From Notospermus geniculatus (lineage: Eukaryota; Nemertea; Pilidiophora; Heteronemertea; Lineidae): 64,000 nucleotides of DNA. Of the stretch, positions 45,641-56,012 are shown piece by piece. Made by a program: the position numbers and the translations under genes. Every line of letters starts with the position of its first letter. Positions within the stretch are counted from its first letter, which is position 1. Where the stretch lies: positions 175,783-239,782 of the forward strand of contig NMRB01000384.1 of the NCBI GenBank assembly GCA_002633025.1, in the 5' to 3' direction. Below the pieces are notes generated by a model. That model did no database searches. It was not told where the DNA came from and was given only the letters and a program-made list of their open reading frames with translations.

Positions 45641-46093
45641 TAGTCCGATGGTGTCCTGTAGGGATCAAATGGTGAGTGCCAGTTATAAATCCTGAATAAT
45701 ACATTGCAGCAGGTGCAATTTGCACTTTCACCAAGCCTGAAAGAAGAAACGATTGTGAGAAATTTAGAAGTCTTAGTTTCACTGAAGAGACATAACAGTG
45801 CCACAACATGGCAAGGAGACAAAGCATAATGTATCGACTGAATTATCCCGCTCATGGCAAAATCGCGCCGATGACACATTCATTGAACAGTTTTGGCACT
45901 GGCGCCATGACTTCACCCGGACTAATTATCAGGCTTGGGGCCTGGGGGTTTCCCCCAGAAAGGGGGGGTTCGGGGGGTCTCCCCCCGACCATGCGCTGCT
46001 GCGCGCTCACATGTCGTTGGACATTTTCATATTAATCATACAAGCATTAAGTTTAGTACGCTGTGAGAGCCTGACACGAACCCCAATTTAAGA
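45641..46093. other. No gene; G/C-run block at 45940-45990
   Basis: Contains GGGGGTTTCCCCCAGAAAGG then GGGTTCGGGGGGTCTCCCCC, resembling the GC-rich segment at 22490-22510. Confidence 0.35.
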
Positions 46094-46675
46094 ATGGGTG
46101 GCATCTGGAGAGTGCCCCCTGGTGGCCGCCATCTTGAATTCAATATCGCCGTCGTCCGAGCCGCAGGCCAGGTTACGTTTTCCCCCATAACTTTGCTTAG
46201 GCTACAGGTATTAACAAAATTCAAGTGGCCATACCTAGGTTCTCAGGTACAGCGAATCGAATAATGGCACTGTGGACGACGTCACACGGCCGCCATATTG
46301 GATTTCAAGATGGCCGGCGTGCCTTTGCCTCGAAACAGTTTTCTGCCCATAACTTTGGTTCTGGCCCACATGGAATCATAATTCAAGTGGCTATTCCTAG
46401 GTTTTCGGGTACGGCCAATCGAATGATGGCATTGTCAATTACGTCACATGGCCGCCATATTGAATTTCAAGATGGCCGCCATGATTCTGCCTGGAAACCA
46501 TTTTTGCCCATAATTTTGGTTCTGGCTCACATAGAACCATAATTCAAGTGGTTATACCTGGGTTTTCGGGTAACACCAATCGAATTGTGGCATTGTCAAT
46601 GACCTCACATGGCCGCCATGTTGAATTTCAAGATGGCCGCCATGCTTCTGCATTAAAAGGAGTGTTTTTTGCGAA
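46094..46675 (+). repeat. Tandem array of ~162-bp units with AAGATGGCCGCC motifs
   Basis: Units start at about 46223, 46385 and 46546 (spacing 162 and 161), preceded by a diverged head unit from 46094. Each has CCATAACTTTGGTTCTGG-like, AATTCAAGTGG, CGGGTA..CCAATCGAAT, CGTCACATGGCCGCCAT and TTTCAAGATGGCCGCC blocks. A partial unit reappears at about 47158-47222. The unit equals one arm of the foldback at 59483-59906. Confidence 0.8.
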
Positions 46676-47408
46676 ACTTTGCAATAGCAGTATGGACAGC
46701 TGTCCTGCTGATGCATAACATTGCTTACCCGGCATTCCGAGTAGCCCTCTTGATGCAGAACCACTTTGAGCCTCACCGAGACTAGCTTTTTTCCTCATGG
46801 TGCACTGACATACAAATGACCATAAACAACTTGCCCGTGTGAATTCCTGCACTAAAATGAGTCTCGGGCATTCCTCTGGGGTTATCTAATCATTACTCAA
46901 AAGTAAAGATGTAATCATTCACCTCCATGATCTAACACAGGGTGAAAACAGAAAAAACAGCAAAAGTGACTAGTGGTCTTAAACTTTTGCAAGTAACTGT
47001 AGTTAATAATAGGAAAGCTAGGCCCTGTCACAAAGTTACATTACAAGTTAAATCACGCGGGCCAAACCAAATGATCTAACACGTCATCATAGCATTCGGG
47101 TTCACTCGGGTAAAGTAAGGTGAACTGACCAAAGGGGTAAACCAGTTCAACAACACATAGGTGTTGAGATACAGCCAGTCGAAAGATGGTATTGTCAATG
47201 ACATTACACGGGCGCCATATGAGGTTTTTTTTCACTAGAGTGCTCTGGCTGTGCTCATACCCTTTAGGCCAGCCCCTTTTACGGGAAGGCGTACGATTGG
47301 CTGCCTGGTATTAGTAGGCAGGCGACACCATTCAGTGCACAGAACGATTAGCTGCACGATTAACAGGCTTAAATAACCTCATTCCAAGAAATACGGGCGG
47401 GACATAAT
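46676..47408. other. No gene; partial array unit at 47158-47222
   Basis: Sequence between the array and the ISL2EU-type element. The piece near 47158 (CAGTCGAAAGATGGTATTGT then CAATGACATTACACGGGCGC) matches the array unit. Confidence 0.4.
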
Positions 47409-47542
47409 GAGGGATCGTGCGCATTGACTCATGCCGTCTACAATTGGCGGCGCCACTATCGTTGCGGTCCAAACGATTTCCGCGCAGACGATGATGAAAC
47501 TGAAAACAAGCACGGCTCGTACTGCGTGTGTTACCACTCAAA

Positions 47543-50195
47543 ATGGATGAAAAAAAGGCGAAGACGTACGAAGATTATACCCTGGCTAGGATAAGAGATG
47601 AACTGAAGAGGAGAGGAGCAAGGACAAGTGGAAGGAAAGCAGAGTGTATTGAAAGGTTTGTTTTAATCAAGGTTCGATGACGCCGGCCGGCTGTCCGAAA
47701 TTAGAACAGAAATCCATTGTCGGACTTGATCTAGGCTAGGCTACTCTACCGAAGTAAAAATTAGCCGAGACCTGGGCCTCCTAGTCCTAGGCCTACCTTC
47801 TGAATAAAAATCAAGTGTTGAGAGTAAAATAGTGAGAGTAAAATACCAGGATCCATCAGCATGATCAGTGTTTCTGCGAATCATCAACATGATTCATCTG
47901 ATCAATCAAATTCAATGCATGGATGAATGGGCAGAATCCATCAGATAGGCCTAGGCCTAGGCCTGCCCTAGGCCGAGGGCTGGCTAGGCCTAGGCCTTTC
48001 CTCTAGAGGCCGATAGCCCTAGGCCTCCCTAGCATGCTAGGCCCATGGGCCATATGCCATAGCATGCATAAATACCGGTAGTCCTACGGAGGGGCCTACC
48101 TAACCTAGGCCCATGGAAGTACGGTAGGCCTAGGCCTAGGCCTATTTATTAGGCCTATAGCCTACGCCCTAGGCCTAGGCCTGTGCCTAATGCTAGGGCC
48201 AGGCCCTACGCTCTAGGCCTAGGCCTACCGTACGCCGTACGGCCTAGGCTGTGCCTCAATGTCCCCATTGGCATTGGCATTGGCATTGGTCCCCTAGGCC
48301 TAAAGTCAAAATTTATGTTTTTGACCAGTACACAGATCAATGGATATGTTGTTAATTAGGCCTATGTTTTTCAGGTTACAGGCATATGACCGCAACAGCA
48401 ACTTTGGTGGTTTCCAAGATGAGGATGAGAACACCTACAAGATAACACTTCCTTCAGTTGAAATATACAAGGATTTGAACACAGGAGCAAAGGTATGAGG
48501 AGCCGAGGTATGTGCTGTGCAATAGTTTACTAACTTTTGAGGGCCCAAACTGGATCGAGTTCATGCTTGACAGTTCCTCCAAAGTCCATGCAACGGCTTT
48601 CATGGGTTGCAATGTGCACTGTGATGCCTGCTGATGATTGTGGGGATGTAGGGCTAGGACCTTGTGGACTACATGTACAAGATTTGGAATAGGGTGGAAG
48701 CAGGTCAGACTCAGATGGAGGGAGTCACTTTGGTCAACCTTGTTAAATTTCAATACCCCCGGTACTGTAGCAATTAAATTGTACCAGGTGTTAATTTTCA
48801 TGTTTTTGACATTTACAGGTTCCAAAGTTGCTGGAGGAAGCAGTGAACCAGTACCTCCTTCCATTTGAAAAGGGACTTTCACTCATTTCTGGAAACCGCC
48901 TGTGCAAGTCGAAGTTCATACAGTATTTAAGATGGGCCCAAGATGGCGATAAAACATTTTTCAGAGGAAACTGTAGAGCTGAAATGAAGAAGCATATTCA
49001 ATACAATGTTGACGTCCAAGTTGATATCCATGGGAACATTAGACAGGCACAGTGTGAATGTGCAGCTGGCATGGGCCCCAGTGCCCATTGCAAACATACC
49101 CTGGCAGTATTGTACTGTCTCATGCAATTCTTCACTTCTGGAAAGCTGGAGACTGAAATCACATGCACTGCAAAACTTCAGACATTCCATCATGCAAAAA
49201 AGTTCACTGGATCTCCAATATGTATGTCAAAGTTGATATTTGGAAAAATGCCCACTGAGCCTGTTGATGATGAATCCTCCCGACTTCGATTTGATCCAAG
49301 GCCTTTGGCATACAGAAACCAAGCTTCTTACAATGATTTTTGTATGTCAACTATTGTCAACTTTACATGCAGTGCTCCACCTAAAGCAAAATCAATGCCT
49401 CTTATGCAGATGGTGAAACCTGCAAACCCATTTGCAGTGGTAAATGACCATGACTACTGTGCTCTCAGTGGCCCTGACTATCTCCTCAAACATTTGAAGG
49501 TGACTGAAATCACTCCAGGTGAATGCGAGGAAATAGAGATACAAACCCGTGGCCAGTCTTTAAATCCAAGATGGCAAGATGAACGACTAAATCGCATCAC
49601 CTCTTCAAACTTTGGCAGGATATGCAAGGCCACTGAGAGGACAGACATGGAAAATCTTGCCAGGAGCTATACGGTACCCAGTAAAGCAAAATCTGCATCC
49701 TTGCGATACGGCCATACATTTGAAAAGGTAGCTATGGAGCAGTATTGTACAACTTCTGGCAATATTGTACATCCATGTGGTATTTTTGTCAACCCTGAAT
49801 GTCCACATATTGCTAGTTCACCAGATGGCATTGTGGACACTGATCTGCTTGTAGAAATCAAATGTCCTTATACAGCAAGAGACAAGCCAATAACCCATGT
49901 TACAGTTCCATATTTGTGTTTGGATCCTGATGGGCAATTAACTCTTTCCCCAAAACATGACTACTATTATCAGATACAGGGACAGTTGTATTGTGCCAAA
50001 AGAAAATTTTGTGATTTTGTTGTGTACACCAAGAAGGAGGTCAAGGTCGTGAGGATTCAACGCGGTGATGATTTTATCAAGGAAATGCTGGCCAAGTTAA
50101 ATGCATTTTTCCATGACTTTTTCAAGCCTGCATTGCTGAATAAGTATATTTACAGAGACTATGATAAGTTCAACTTCCACTTTTCAGGCAAGTAG
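47543..50195 (+). CDS. SAP + SWIM zinc finger + YqaJ-like nuclease, 3 exons, 535 aa
   Basis: Exons 47543-47655, 48375-48492 and 48819-50195; junctions are AAAG|GTTTGT, TTTTTCAG|G, AAAG|GTATGA and ATTTACAG|G and keep frame. Residues about 13-45 form a SAP DNA-binding motif (LARIRDELKRRGARTSGRKA...ERLQAY), split by intron 1. A SWIM zinc finger follows (CECAAGMGPSAHCKHTLAVLY, C-x-C-x8-C-x-H). The C-terminal ~250 residues fit the YqaJ/lambda-exonuclease fold of PD-(D/E)xK nucleases: helix with GHTFEKVAMEQY, then SSPDGIVDTDLLVEIKCPY (catalytic D ... E-x-K) and YYYQIQGQLYCAK. All three motif sets are present, so it may be active. In phages such nucleases resect DNA for recombination. Here it probably serves the transposon whose transposase lies convergent at 53471-55250. 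No stop or frameshift is seen. Confidence 0.85.
47656..48374 (+). repeat. Intron 1 with CCTAGG hexamer array
   Basis: From about 47945 to 48255 the intron is dominated by imperfect AGGCCTAGGCCT repeats, with a GGCATT repeat at 48275-48292. CCTAGG/AGGCCT-rich tracts are spread through the window (37990, 54680, 54930). Confidence 0.7.
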
Positions 50196-50454
50196 CCCAT
50201 TCAAGACTTTTTGTATACAAAACTGCCATTTTGTATACATGTAGGCATTGGTTTGACACCTGGAATGGGTAGTTGAACATCAGATTTGAGTGAAATGTCT
50301 CTGGGCTCCCAGACTATGTATATGTACCGTACTATGTACTTGGCCTAGACATGATACAGTATATGTATGTAGATGGGTAGGTCACAAAAACCACAATTTT
50401 TTAGATCAACCTGGGTTTTTTTGTCCAATACCTATGCTTTTGGAGCAAACATCA

Positions 50455-50573
50455 GGGCCCAAATTCACGAAACCCTGCTAGGCTTAGTTGGTTACTAAAT
50501 CATCCAGTTTGTACAGGCCAATGTACACCACTAGCAGCCAACTAAGCTAGCAGGGTTTCGTGAATATGGGGCC
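50455..50573. mobile_element. Small hairpin MITE GGGCCC...CACGAAACCCTGCTAG
   Basis: Ends GGGCCCAAATTCACGAAACC and its near complement. The arms include CTGCTAG.CTTAGTTGG. It shares the TTAGTTGGCTGCTA style with the 50621-51628 element. Confidence 0.65.
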
Positions 50574-50620
50574 AGGTTTTTAAAAAACCTGTTGGAGTAA
50601 AATCTTGAGAGTATAAAATA

Positions 50621-51628
50621 CCAGGACCCATATTCATAAAACTCTACTAAGCCTAGTTGGCTGCTATTTTGGCCTCTAGCAGCCAACTAAAGGCGGCCCT
50701 CCACATGAGAGTTTTCTCTCGCAAAGTGGTTCTCTAAGGACAATTCTGCAATGAACAGATGTTAGTTTCATTGGCCTAACCATTGGTCATAGGTGAGTTA
50801 ACAAGAGGAAATTGTCCTCCGAGGGCCACTTTGCGAGAGAAACTCTCACGTGGAAGGCCGCCTTAAGCCCAGTTGGATACCAACTGTCATGCGTAAAATG
50901 CCACCAGACTTAGTCGAATGCTAACATGGCTGAGTTGTCTGCTATCTTTGAGCTGATATTGATAATAAACAAGAAGTCAATCTCTATAATTCACGAATTT
51001 TCGACCCCAACCGGGGTCTTTTTCAAGTGGAACTTTACAATCTGAAACTCTAGAAAACAGTCTTTTCTAGAGTTTCAGATTGTAAAGTTCCACTTGAAAA
51101 AGACCCCGGTTGGGGTCGAAAATTCGTGAATTCTGGAGATTGACTTCTTGTTTATTATCATTTAGTGTGTCAATTTTGTGCTTTTTGTACCTTGTTTTGA
51201 GCTGATATTGGTACCTCTTCCTCTAAGTCACTGGCATACATCAACTGAAAGAAATGGTAGGAAAATATGGAGCAGGCAATGGGGGATTTAGCAGCCTGCT
51301 GAAGGGGTGTTTACACGGTTCAACATGTTCAACGTTGAACGCTGTTGAAACGTCAAAAGTGTTGAGCATTGTTGAAAGCTGTTGAACCGTCTAAACCCCC
51401 TTTCAACACGGTCTTTCAACAGCTTTCAACCAGTTTCAAAAATAGGAACATGTTCCTATTTCTGAAAACCTGTTGAGCGCTATTGAAAGACCGTGTTGAA
51501 AGGGGGTTTAGACGGTTCAACAGTTTTCAACATTCAACACCTTTCAACAAAACTGTTGAACTGTGTAAACAGACCTAAAGGCCCAGTTGGCTGCTATTTT
51601 AGCAGGGTTTTATGAATATGGGCCCTGG
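50621..51628. mobile_element. Element with CCAGGACCCATATTCATAAAAC ends hosting three others
   Basis: Ends CCAGGACCCATATTCATAAA and mirrored GGGCCC form at 51607-51628. Inside lie a TAA-flanked foldback (50691-50863, AGGCGGCCCTCCACATGAGA ends, TAA at 50688-50690 and 50864-50866), the hammerhead-like foldback (50965-51195) and a foldback of GTTCAAC/GTTGAAC motifs (51305-51575). Confidence 0.7.
50965..51195. repeat. Foldback repeat with hammerhead-like cores, copy B
   Basis: Inverted arms 50975-51050 and 51068-51145. The right arm (+) has stem II GACCCCGGTTGGGGTC, GAAA, a perfect 4-bp stem III (AATT CGTG AATT) and a C then TGGA, which pairs with TTCCA upstream as stem I. The CUGANGA box is eroded here (CTTGAAAAA). 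Confidence 0.55.
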
Positions 51629-52849
51629 TTTTTTGTACAAAGAAATGGTTGTTTGATTAAATAGACAAATCGCTTGCAATAGACAGAAAAGGAAACATGG
51701 AGTATAGAAATGACAGAAGCATTTGTGAAAGTAAGGCGATATCCCTTTATTGACAAGTTATGCAATAAAATTTCAATCTACGTAAAATGGGCATGTTTGT
51801 TTTCATTGACTCCATCTTGGAATGGAGGAGTTCTAATCCTTCAAACAAGAACCACAACAATCCAAGTCAGACTTTCTTTTGACTGTTATTTATAATGAAA
51901 TGGTCCATGGACCATGTGCTCACCTGGGTGAACGTACCAGAAAAACAAATGACAAATATTATATTGAAATGTTCCAGACCCACGACAAGAGCTCACTCCA
52001 GGTGAGTTAATAAAAAATCGGCCTTTCTTGGCTGCTCTGCTTTTAAACCCTTTGATTTACATTGATTGATACGGTAATTTTCACTTGTACTCCAAACCTA
52101 GGCAGGGCTTTCATTAAGCCTGCGTATATGGCGTCTATGACGCATGTAAACTACAGAAATGAAGCAAATTATAAATAACTCTGAAGTCGCAGAAACGCAT
52201 GTAAATTCGATTTACGCTGTCTTTTGTGGAGAAAATTGTGTATGTGGAAGTCACATCTGTGTACTAAGTCTCCATTTATGCCAGTAGGACCCCGGCATCA
52301 AGATATTGGAAGTTGGGCGCCGGCCAAATTTTCTTCAACACACCCAATTCCTGTTAGCGCAGCTGAAAATCAAACTGGGGATTCCCGTCGCCCATGGCAA
52401 CTACACACTCCTGGCTCGCACGCGGTACCGGAAGCAGTTACTTGCATACTGTAGTAGCAGTACCGGTATACTGTATATTGTATACCGGTACTGTAGTAGC
52501 AGTTCGTATACTGTATACGAAGGGATTTGACCCCAGTAAAATATAACAAGAAGTCATGACCCCAAAAATGAATTGCTGAAATTCTAAATACCCCAGCATC
52601 TTCCCAAATTGACTTCCATAAAAAAATTGTGGAAGTCATGACCCAGGTAGTGAAAAAGTTAATGAAAGCCCTGACCTTAGGACCTGCCGCCAATGACAAC
52701 CAGAAGATCTGGTTATACATGACTAGAAATGGATTCATGACTAGAATTTTTGTCAATGAAATTGAATGACTAGAATTTCTATGAACATCGTGAATGACTA
52801 GAAATGGTCTAGGATGTCTTACTAGAACACATAACTGGAAATGAATTCA
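51629..52849. other. Noncoding interior of the ISL2EU-type element
   Basis: Holds a copy of ATGAAATGGTCCATGGACCA (51896-51915) followed by TGTGCTCACCTGGGTGA, and an inverted GCAGTACCGGTATACTG...cluster (52440-52525). No gene seen. Confidence 0.4.
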
Positions 52850-53245
52850 TGACTAGAATTTCTGTGAATGACTAGAATTTCTGTGAATGACTGGAAATAG
52901 AATTTGATTCATGACTAGAATTTCTGTGAATGACTAGAATTTGATTCATGACTAGAATTTCTGTGAATGACTAGAATTTCTGTGAATGACTAGAATTTCT
53001 ATGAATGACTAGAATTTCTGTGAATGACTAGAATTTCTATGAATGACTAGAATTTCTATGAATGACTAGAATTTCTGTGAATGACTAGAATTTCTATGAA
53101 TGACTAGAATTTCTGTGAATGACTAGAATTTCTATGAATGACTAGAATTTCTATGAATGACTAGAATTTCTGTGAATGACTAGAATTTCTATGAATGACT
53201 AGAATTTATATGACATATGAATGACTAGAATTTCTGTGAATGACT
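52850..53245 (+). repeat. 19-bp minisatellite GAATGACTAGAATTTCTGT
   Basis: About twenty near-perfect units; the main variant alternates CTGT and CTAT at the unit end. Degenerate units extend back to about 52730. No spacers, so it is a simple tandem repeat. Confidence 0.9.
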
Positions 53246-53257
53246 AGGAATGGTCCA

Positions 53258-53405
53258 GGGCCCGGTTGCACAAAAGCATACTAGGCGTAGTATCATTCTA
53301 TCTCGTAGTTGGCTTCTAACTTCGTATACAAACGCATACCAAGTTCGAAGCCAACTAGGAGATAGAATGATACTACGCCTAGTATGCTTTTGTGCAACTG
53401 GTCCC
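53258..53405. mobile_element. Hairpin MITE GGGCCCGGTTGCACAAAAGC
   Basis: About 62-bp arms pair almost perfectly (GCATACTAGGCGTAGTATCA then TTCTATCTC), with a ~25-bp loop. It ends about 65 bp from the stop of the transposase gene. Confidence 0.8.
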
Positions 53406-53470
53406 AGGTTATCTGACTAGTAGCTCACATTGACTAATGGATTGTTGACCAGAATTGTCAGCTGTGAGTA

Positions 53471-55250
53471 CTAAGCATTCTTTGGGACGATGCAGGTTCT
53501 GAAATTACACAGCATGGCACATATGAAAATGATCTCATTAGCCAAAGCCGATTCAGTGGGATTCATGGGTTGGGTCAGGATCTTGTATGTTTTGGTCAAG
53601 CCAATGATTCTCTCTATGTGTACTCGCTTGCTTGCAATTTTTCGGTCCCGTGCCAAGGTTTTGCTCTTGAATTGGTTGCCCTTCTTTAAGAAAGTCGGAA
53701 TGTTAACTGTTATGTCATGTGGGGCAAACAAATCCTGAACATTCATGCCTTTGTCAACCATAATACTATCTCCTTTGTCACATTTCTTGGTCAAACCACT
53801 ACGTTCCACAAACTGCCTGTCACTAGTCGACCCACCATATGCTTCTGGTATATGTGTAATGAGACCCCCAGGACTAGCACCAATAACACTTTTGGCAGTA
53901 TTGCGATTCTTGTAAGTGGAGAATGTTGACTGTTGAGTGAGTGGGCATTTGGGCTTCTGGATAGGACACTCCATTCCATCCAGTGTAATCCTAGTACTTG
54001 GGAATTTCTTGGCAAAATCTTGTGGCATAAAGTAAGACACCAAATCTCTAGAAGGCCAAATATCCAACTCAGTCCACTGACAACTAAGGAAGTTAATCCA
54101 AGTGACAACAATGTTGCCCACACTAAATTCAGAGATACTGAACATTAATCCAAGTTCAAAATTTGACCAGTGTTTCCTGAGCTTTACAAGTGTCAAAAAG
54201 AATTGATTCTCAACCGACAGTACCTTGCAGTCTCGCCACCGGTACTTGAGTTCATTGGCGGCAGGTCCTAAGGTTTGGAGTACAAGTGAAAATTTTTCAT
54301 AAGTTTCCAGTCCAGTCAGGTTATGAATTGCTTCATCATTTGTACAAAATCTTTCAATGGACATAGGAGAAAGTTCTAAAGTCTGTGTCTCAGTTGATTT
54401 AAATGCCGCTGCTACTGGTACCTCCATAGGTTCATCACGAATTTCAACAGGCTCTGCTACAGTTTCAATCATGGTAACCTCATTTCCTACTTCAGGTGGC
54501 TCTGTGTAAACAGTATCAAAGCGTTTCAGACGTCTGCCTCCCCGTTCGGCTCTCTTGATCTGAGATTCAGTTGGCGCTTGTGTCCAGGTGAATATGCTTG
54601 GGACTGCATCAGGCCTCAGTTGCCTTCTCTGAGGTCGAAGTCCTGAAACGCAAAATTTTTCTTAAATAAACCACACTGGCCTAGGCCTAATCACACACGC
54701 CGCGCGCACGGAGTGGTGGTGGTGGTGGTGGTAGGAGGGCTGATATCCATCCAAAGCAGGGGTCGTGTGGGGGGTTTAGGCCTACTTCAATGCATATCCT
54801 AGGCCTACCCACTTGTACGGACGTACAATCATTGTGTGAACAGGAGGAATGCTAGGTGGGCCAAGGGCTGGGCATGCATCAACTGATCAAAATGCACAAA
54901 AGGCCAAGATTAAGAAGGTAGGCCTAGGCCTAGAGGCAATGAGAAGAGGCCATGCATAGGCCTAGCATTACAGTCAGTCTCACTCTCAGCTCAGTGAGCA
55001 TGCCGAGACTGAGTGACACCCGGGCGGGCCTAACCCTGCAATGCTAACCCATGAACCACTCACCAAAACGTGTCTCCTGCACATACGATTCACTCTCAAA
55101 GTGATCACTGCACACGACAGTGCTTGCAGTTGGCTGCCATTTATCTCGCCTGATGGCAATCAACCACCGTTTTGACAGCTTGGGGTCTGATGGCCATTTA
55201 TGTCCCCCTCTATTTCTACAATTCGGAACACAGCACGCCGTCTTGGGCAT
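53471..55250 (-). CDS. THAP-domain DDE transposase, 2 exons, 452 aa
   Basis: Exon 1 is 55250-55064 and exon 2 is 54642-53471 (minus), joined by a 421-nt GT-AG intron. Exon 1 starts MPKTACCVPNCRNRGG and carries most of a C2CH THAP finger (C-x3-C ... W..A.RRDKW ... C-x2-HF). The split leads into LRPDAVPSIF, the AVPTIF-like end of THAP domains. Then a linker, a helix-turn-helix of the HTH_Tnp_4 type (about residues 205-250), and a DDE_4 catalytic domain with D284 (ITLDGMECPI), D359 (IMVDKGMNVQDLF) and E406 (RVHIERIIGLTK). Ends CIVPKNA, stop 53471. THAP would bind the element's ends and the DDE domain would cut and join DNA. The frame is intact. It is convergent with the YqaJ-like gene in the same element. 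Confidence 0.88.
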
Positions 55251-55406
55251 TTTAAATTTCCTTTTCAGAGCTGTTCATAGTGACTGGGCGTCCTTTTGCA
55301 CATCAGCTGTTCAGGAAAATATTGTTTACATCCGGGTCATCGCATTTCCTTGGACCGCATCGGTAGTGGCGCCGCCATTTGGCGGCTACGACTAGCACTA
55401 TCCCTC

Positions 55407-55794
55407 ATTGCTTTGTGTTGAGCTCGGTCCGACAGCGACCACCTGCTGGGCTGATTGCAATAGGATTCTAGGAGCTGGCAGCGAGTTGACCGATAGGTGG
55501 TCACTATATCTATAGCGGACCCAGTCACTATCGATCGTGCAGCAATCACGTAGATGTCTTGTACATTGGCCCGCTAGAACTTGGCTGCCATTTTTGTCGG
55601 CAATATGCGCGGCTGACTGCTCCTAGTCCGAAGACCGATGCCGCCGGGCGGGAATGATCTCGCCATTGACGGGGCAGTCGTGCGCAAAGCAGCATCACAA
55701 AAGTTTCAGACGTTGTGGCCAAATCCTCGGTCGGTAGACCGAGGGTCTGGCCGCGCGAGACTACCGCACAAGGATGAATGATTGAGCGCATATC
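55407..55794. other. Right flank of the element; no gene
   Basis: GC-balanced sequence with no recognised feature. Confidence 0.35.
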
Positions 55795-56012
55795 CTTTTG
55801 TCACCGAAGCAAGTAAAGAGCATAAGAATTCAATGGTGGAGCATAAGCCTTTTGTCAAAACGCGCATTAGGGCATTGTGAGCAATAATTAAGGCACAAGA
55901 AGCGCATTCCCAAGCAAGTAAAGAGCATAAGAGTTGAATGGTAGCGCATAAGAATTGAATGTTGGCGCATAAGCCTTTTGTCAAAACGTGATTAGGGTAT
56001 TGTCATGAGCAT
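55795..56012 (+). repeat. Tandem duplication, ~115-bp units
   Basis: TCACCGAAGCAAGTAAAGAG and CCCAAGCAAGTAAAGAG begin two diverged units; AAGCCTTTTGTCAAAACG and GATTAGGG/CATTAGGG blocks recur about 130 bp apart. Confidence 0.6.

Larger units (their letters stand above)
47409..55406. mobile_element. ISL2EU-type DNA transposon, about 8.0 kb, with two open genes
   Basis: Inverted ends: the left reads GAGGGATCGTGCG...GGCGGCGCCACTATCGTTGC then GGTCCAA (47409-47472). The right is TTGGACCGCATCGGTAGTGG then CGCCGCC...CTATCCCTC (55350-55406). AT flanks both (47407-47408, 55407-55408), a 2-bp duplication. Inside are a + strand SAP-SWIM-YqaJ gene and a - strand THAP-DDE transposase gene, convergent and both uninterrupted after splicing. 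From memory of Repbase, the ISL2EU/IS4EU group carries this pair and 2-bp duplications; no search was done. Between the genes lie nested foldback elements and a minisatellite, so it has aged somewhat although its genes stay open. Confidence 0.85.

Noticed and set aside
52850-53245. Possible CRISPR-like array
   Set aside because: 19-bp units are directly adjacent with no unique spacers and the genome is animal; it is a minisatellite.
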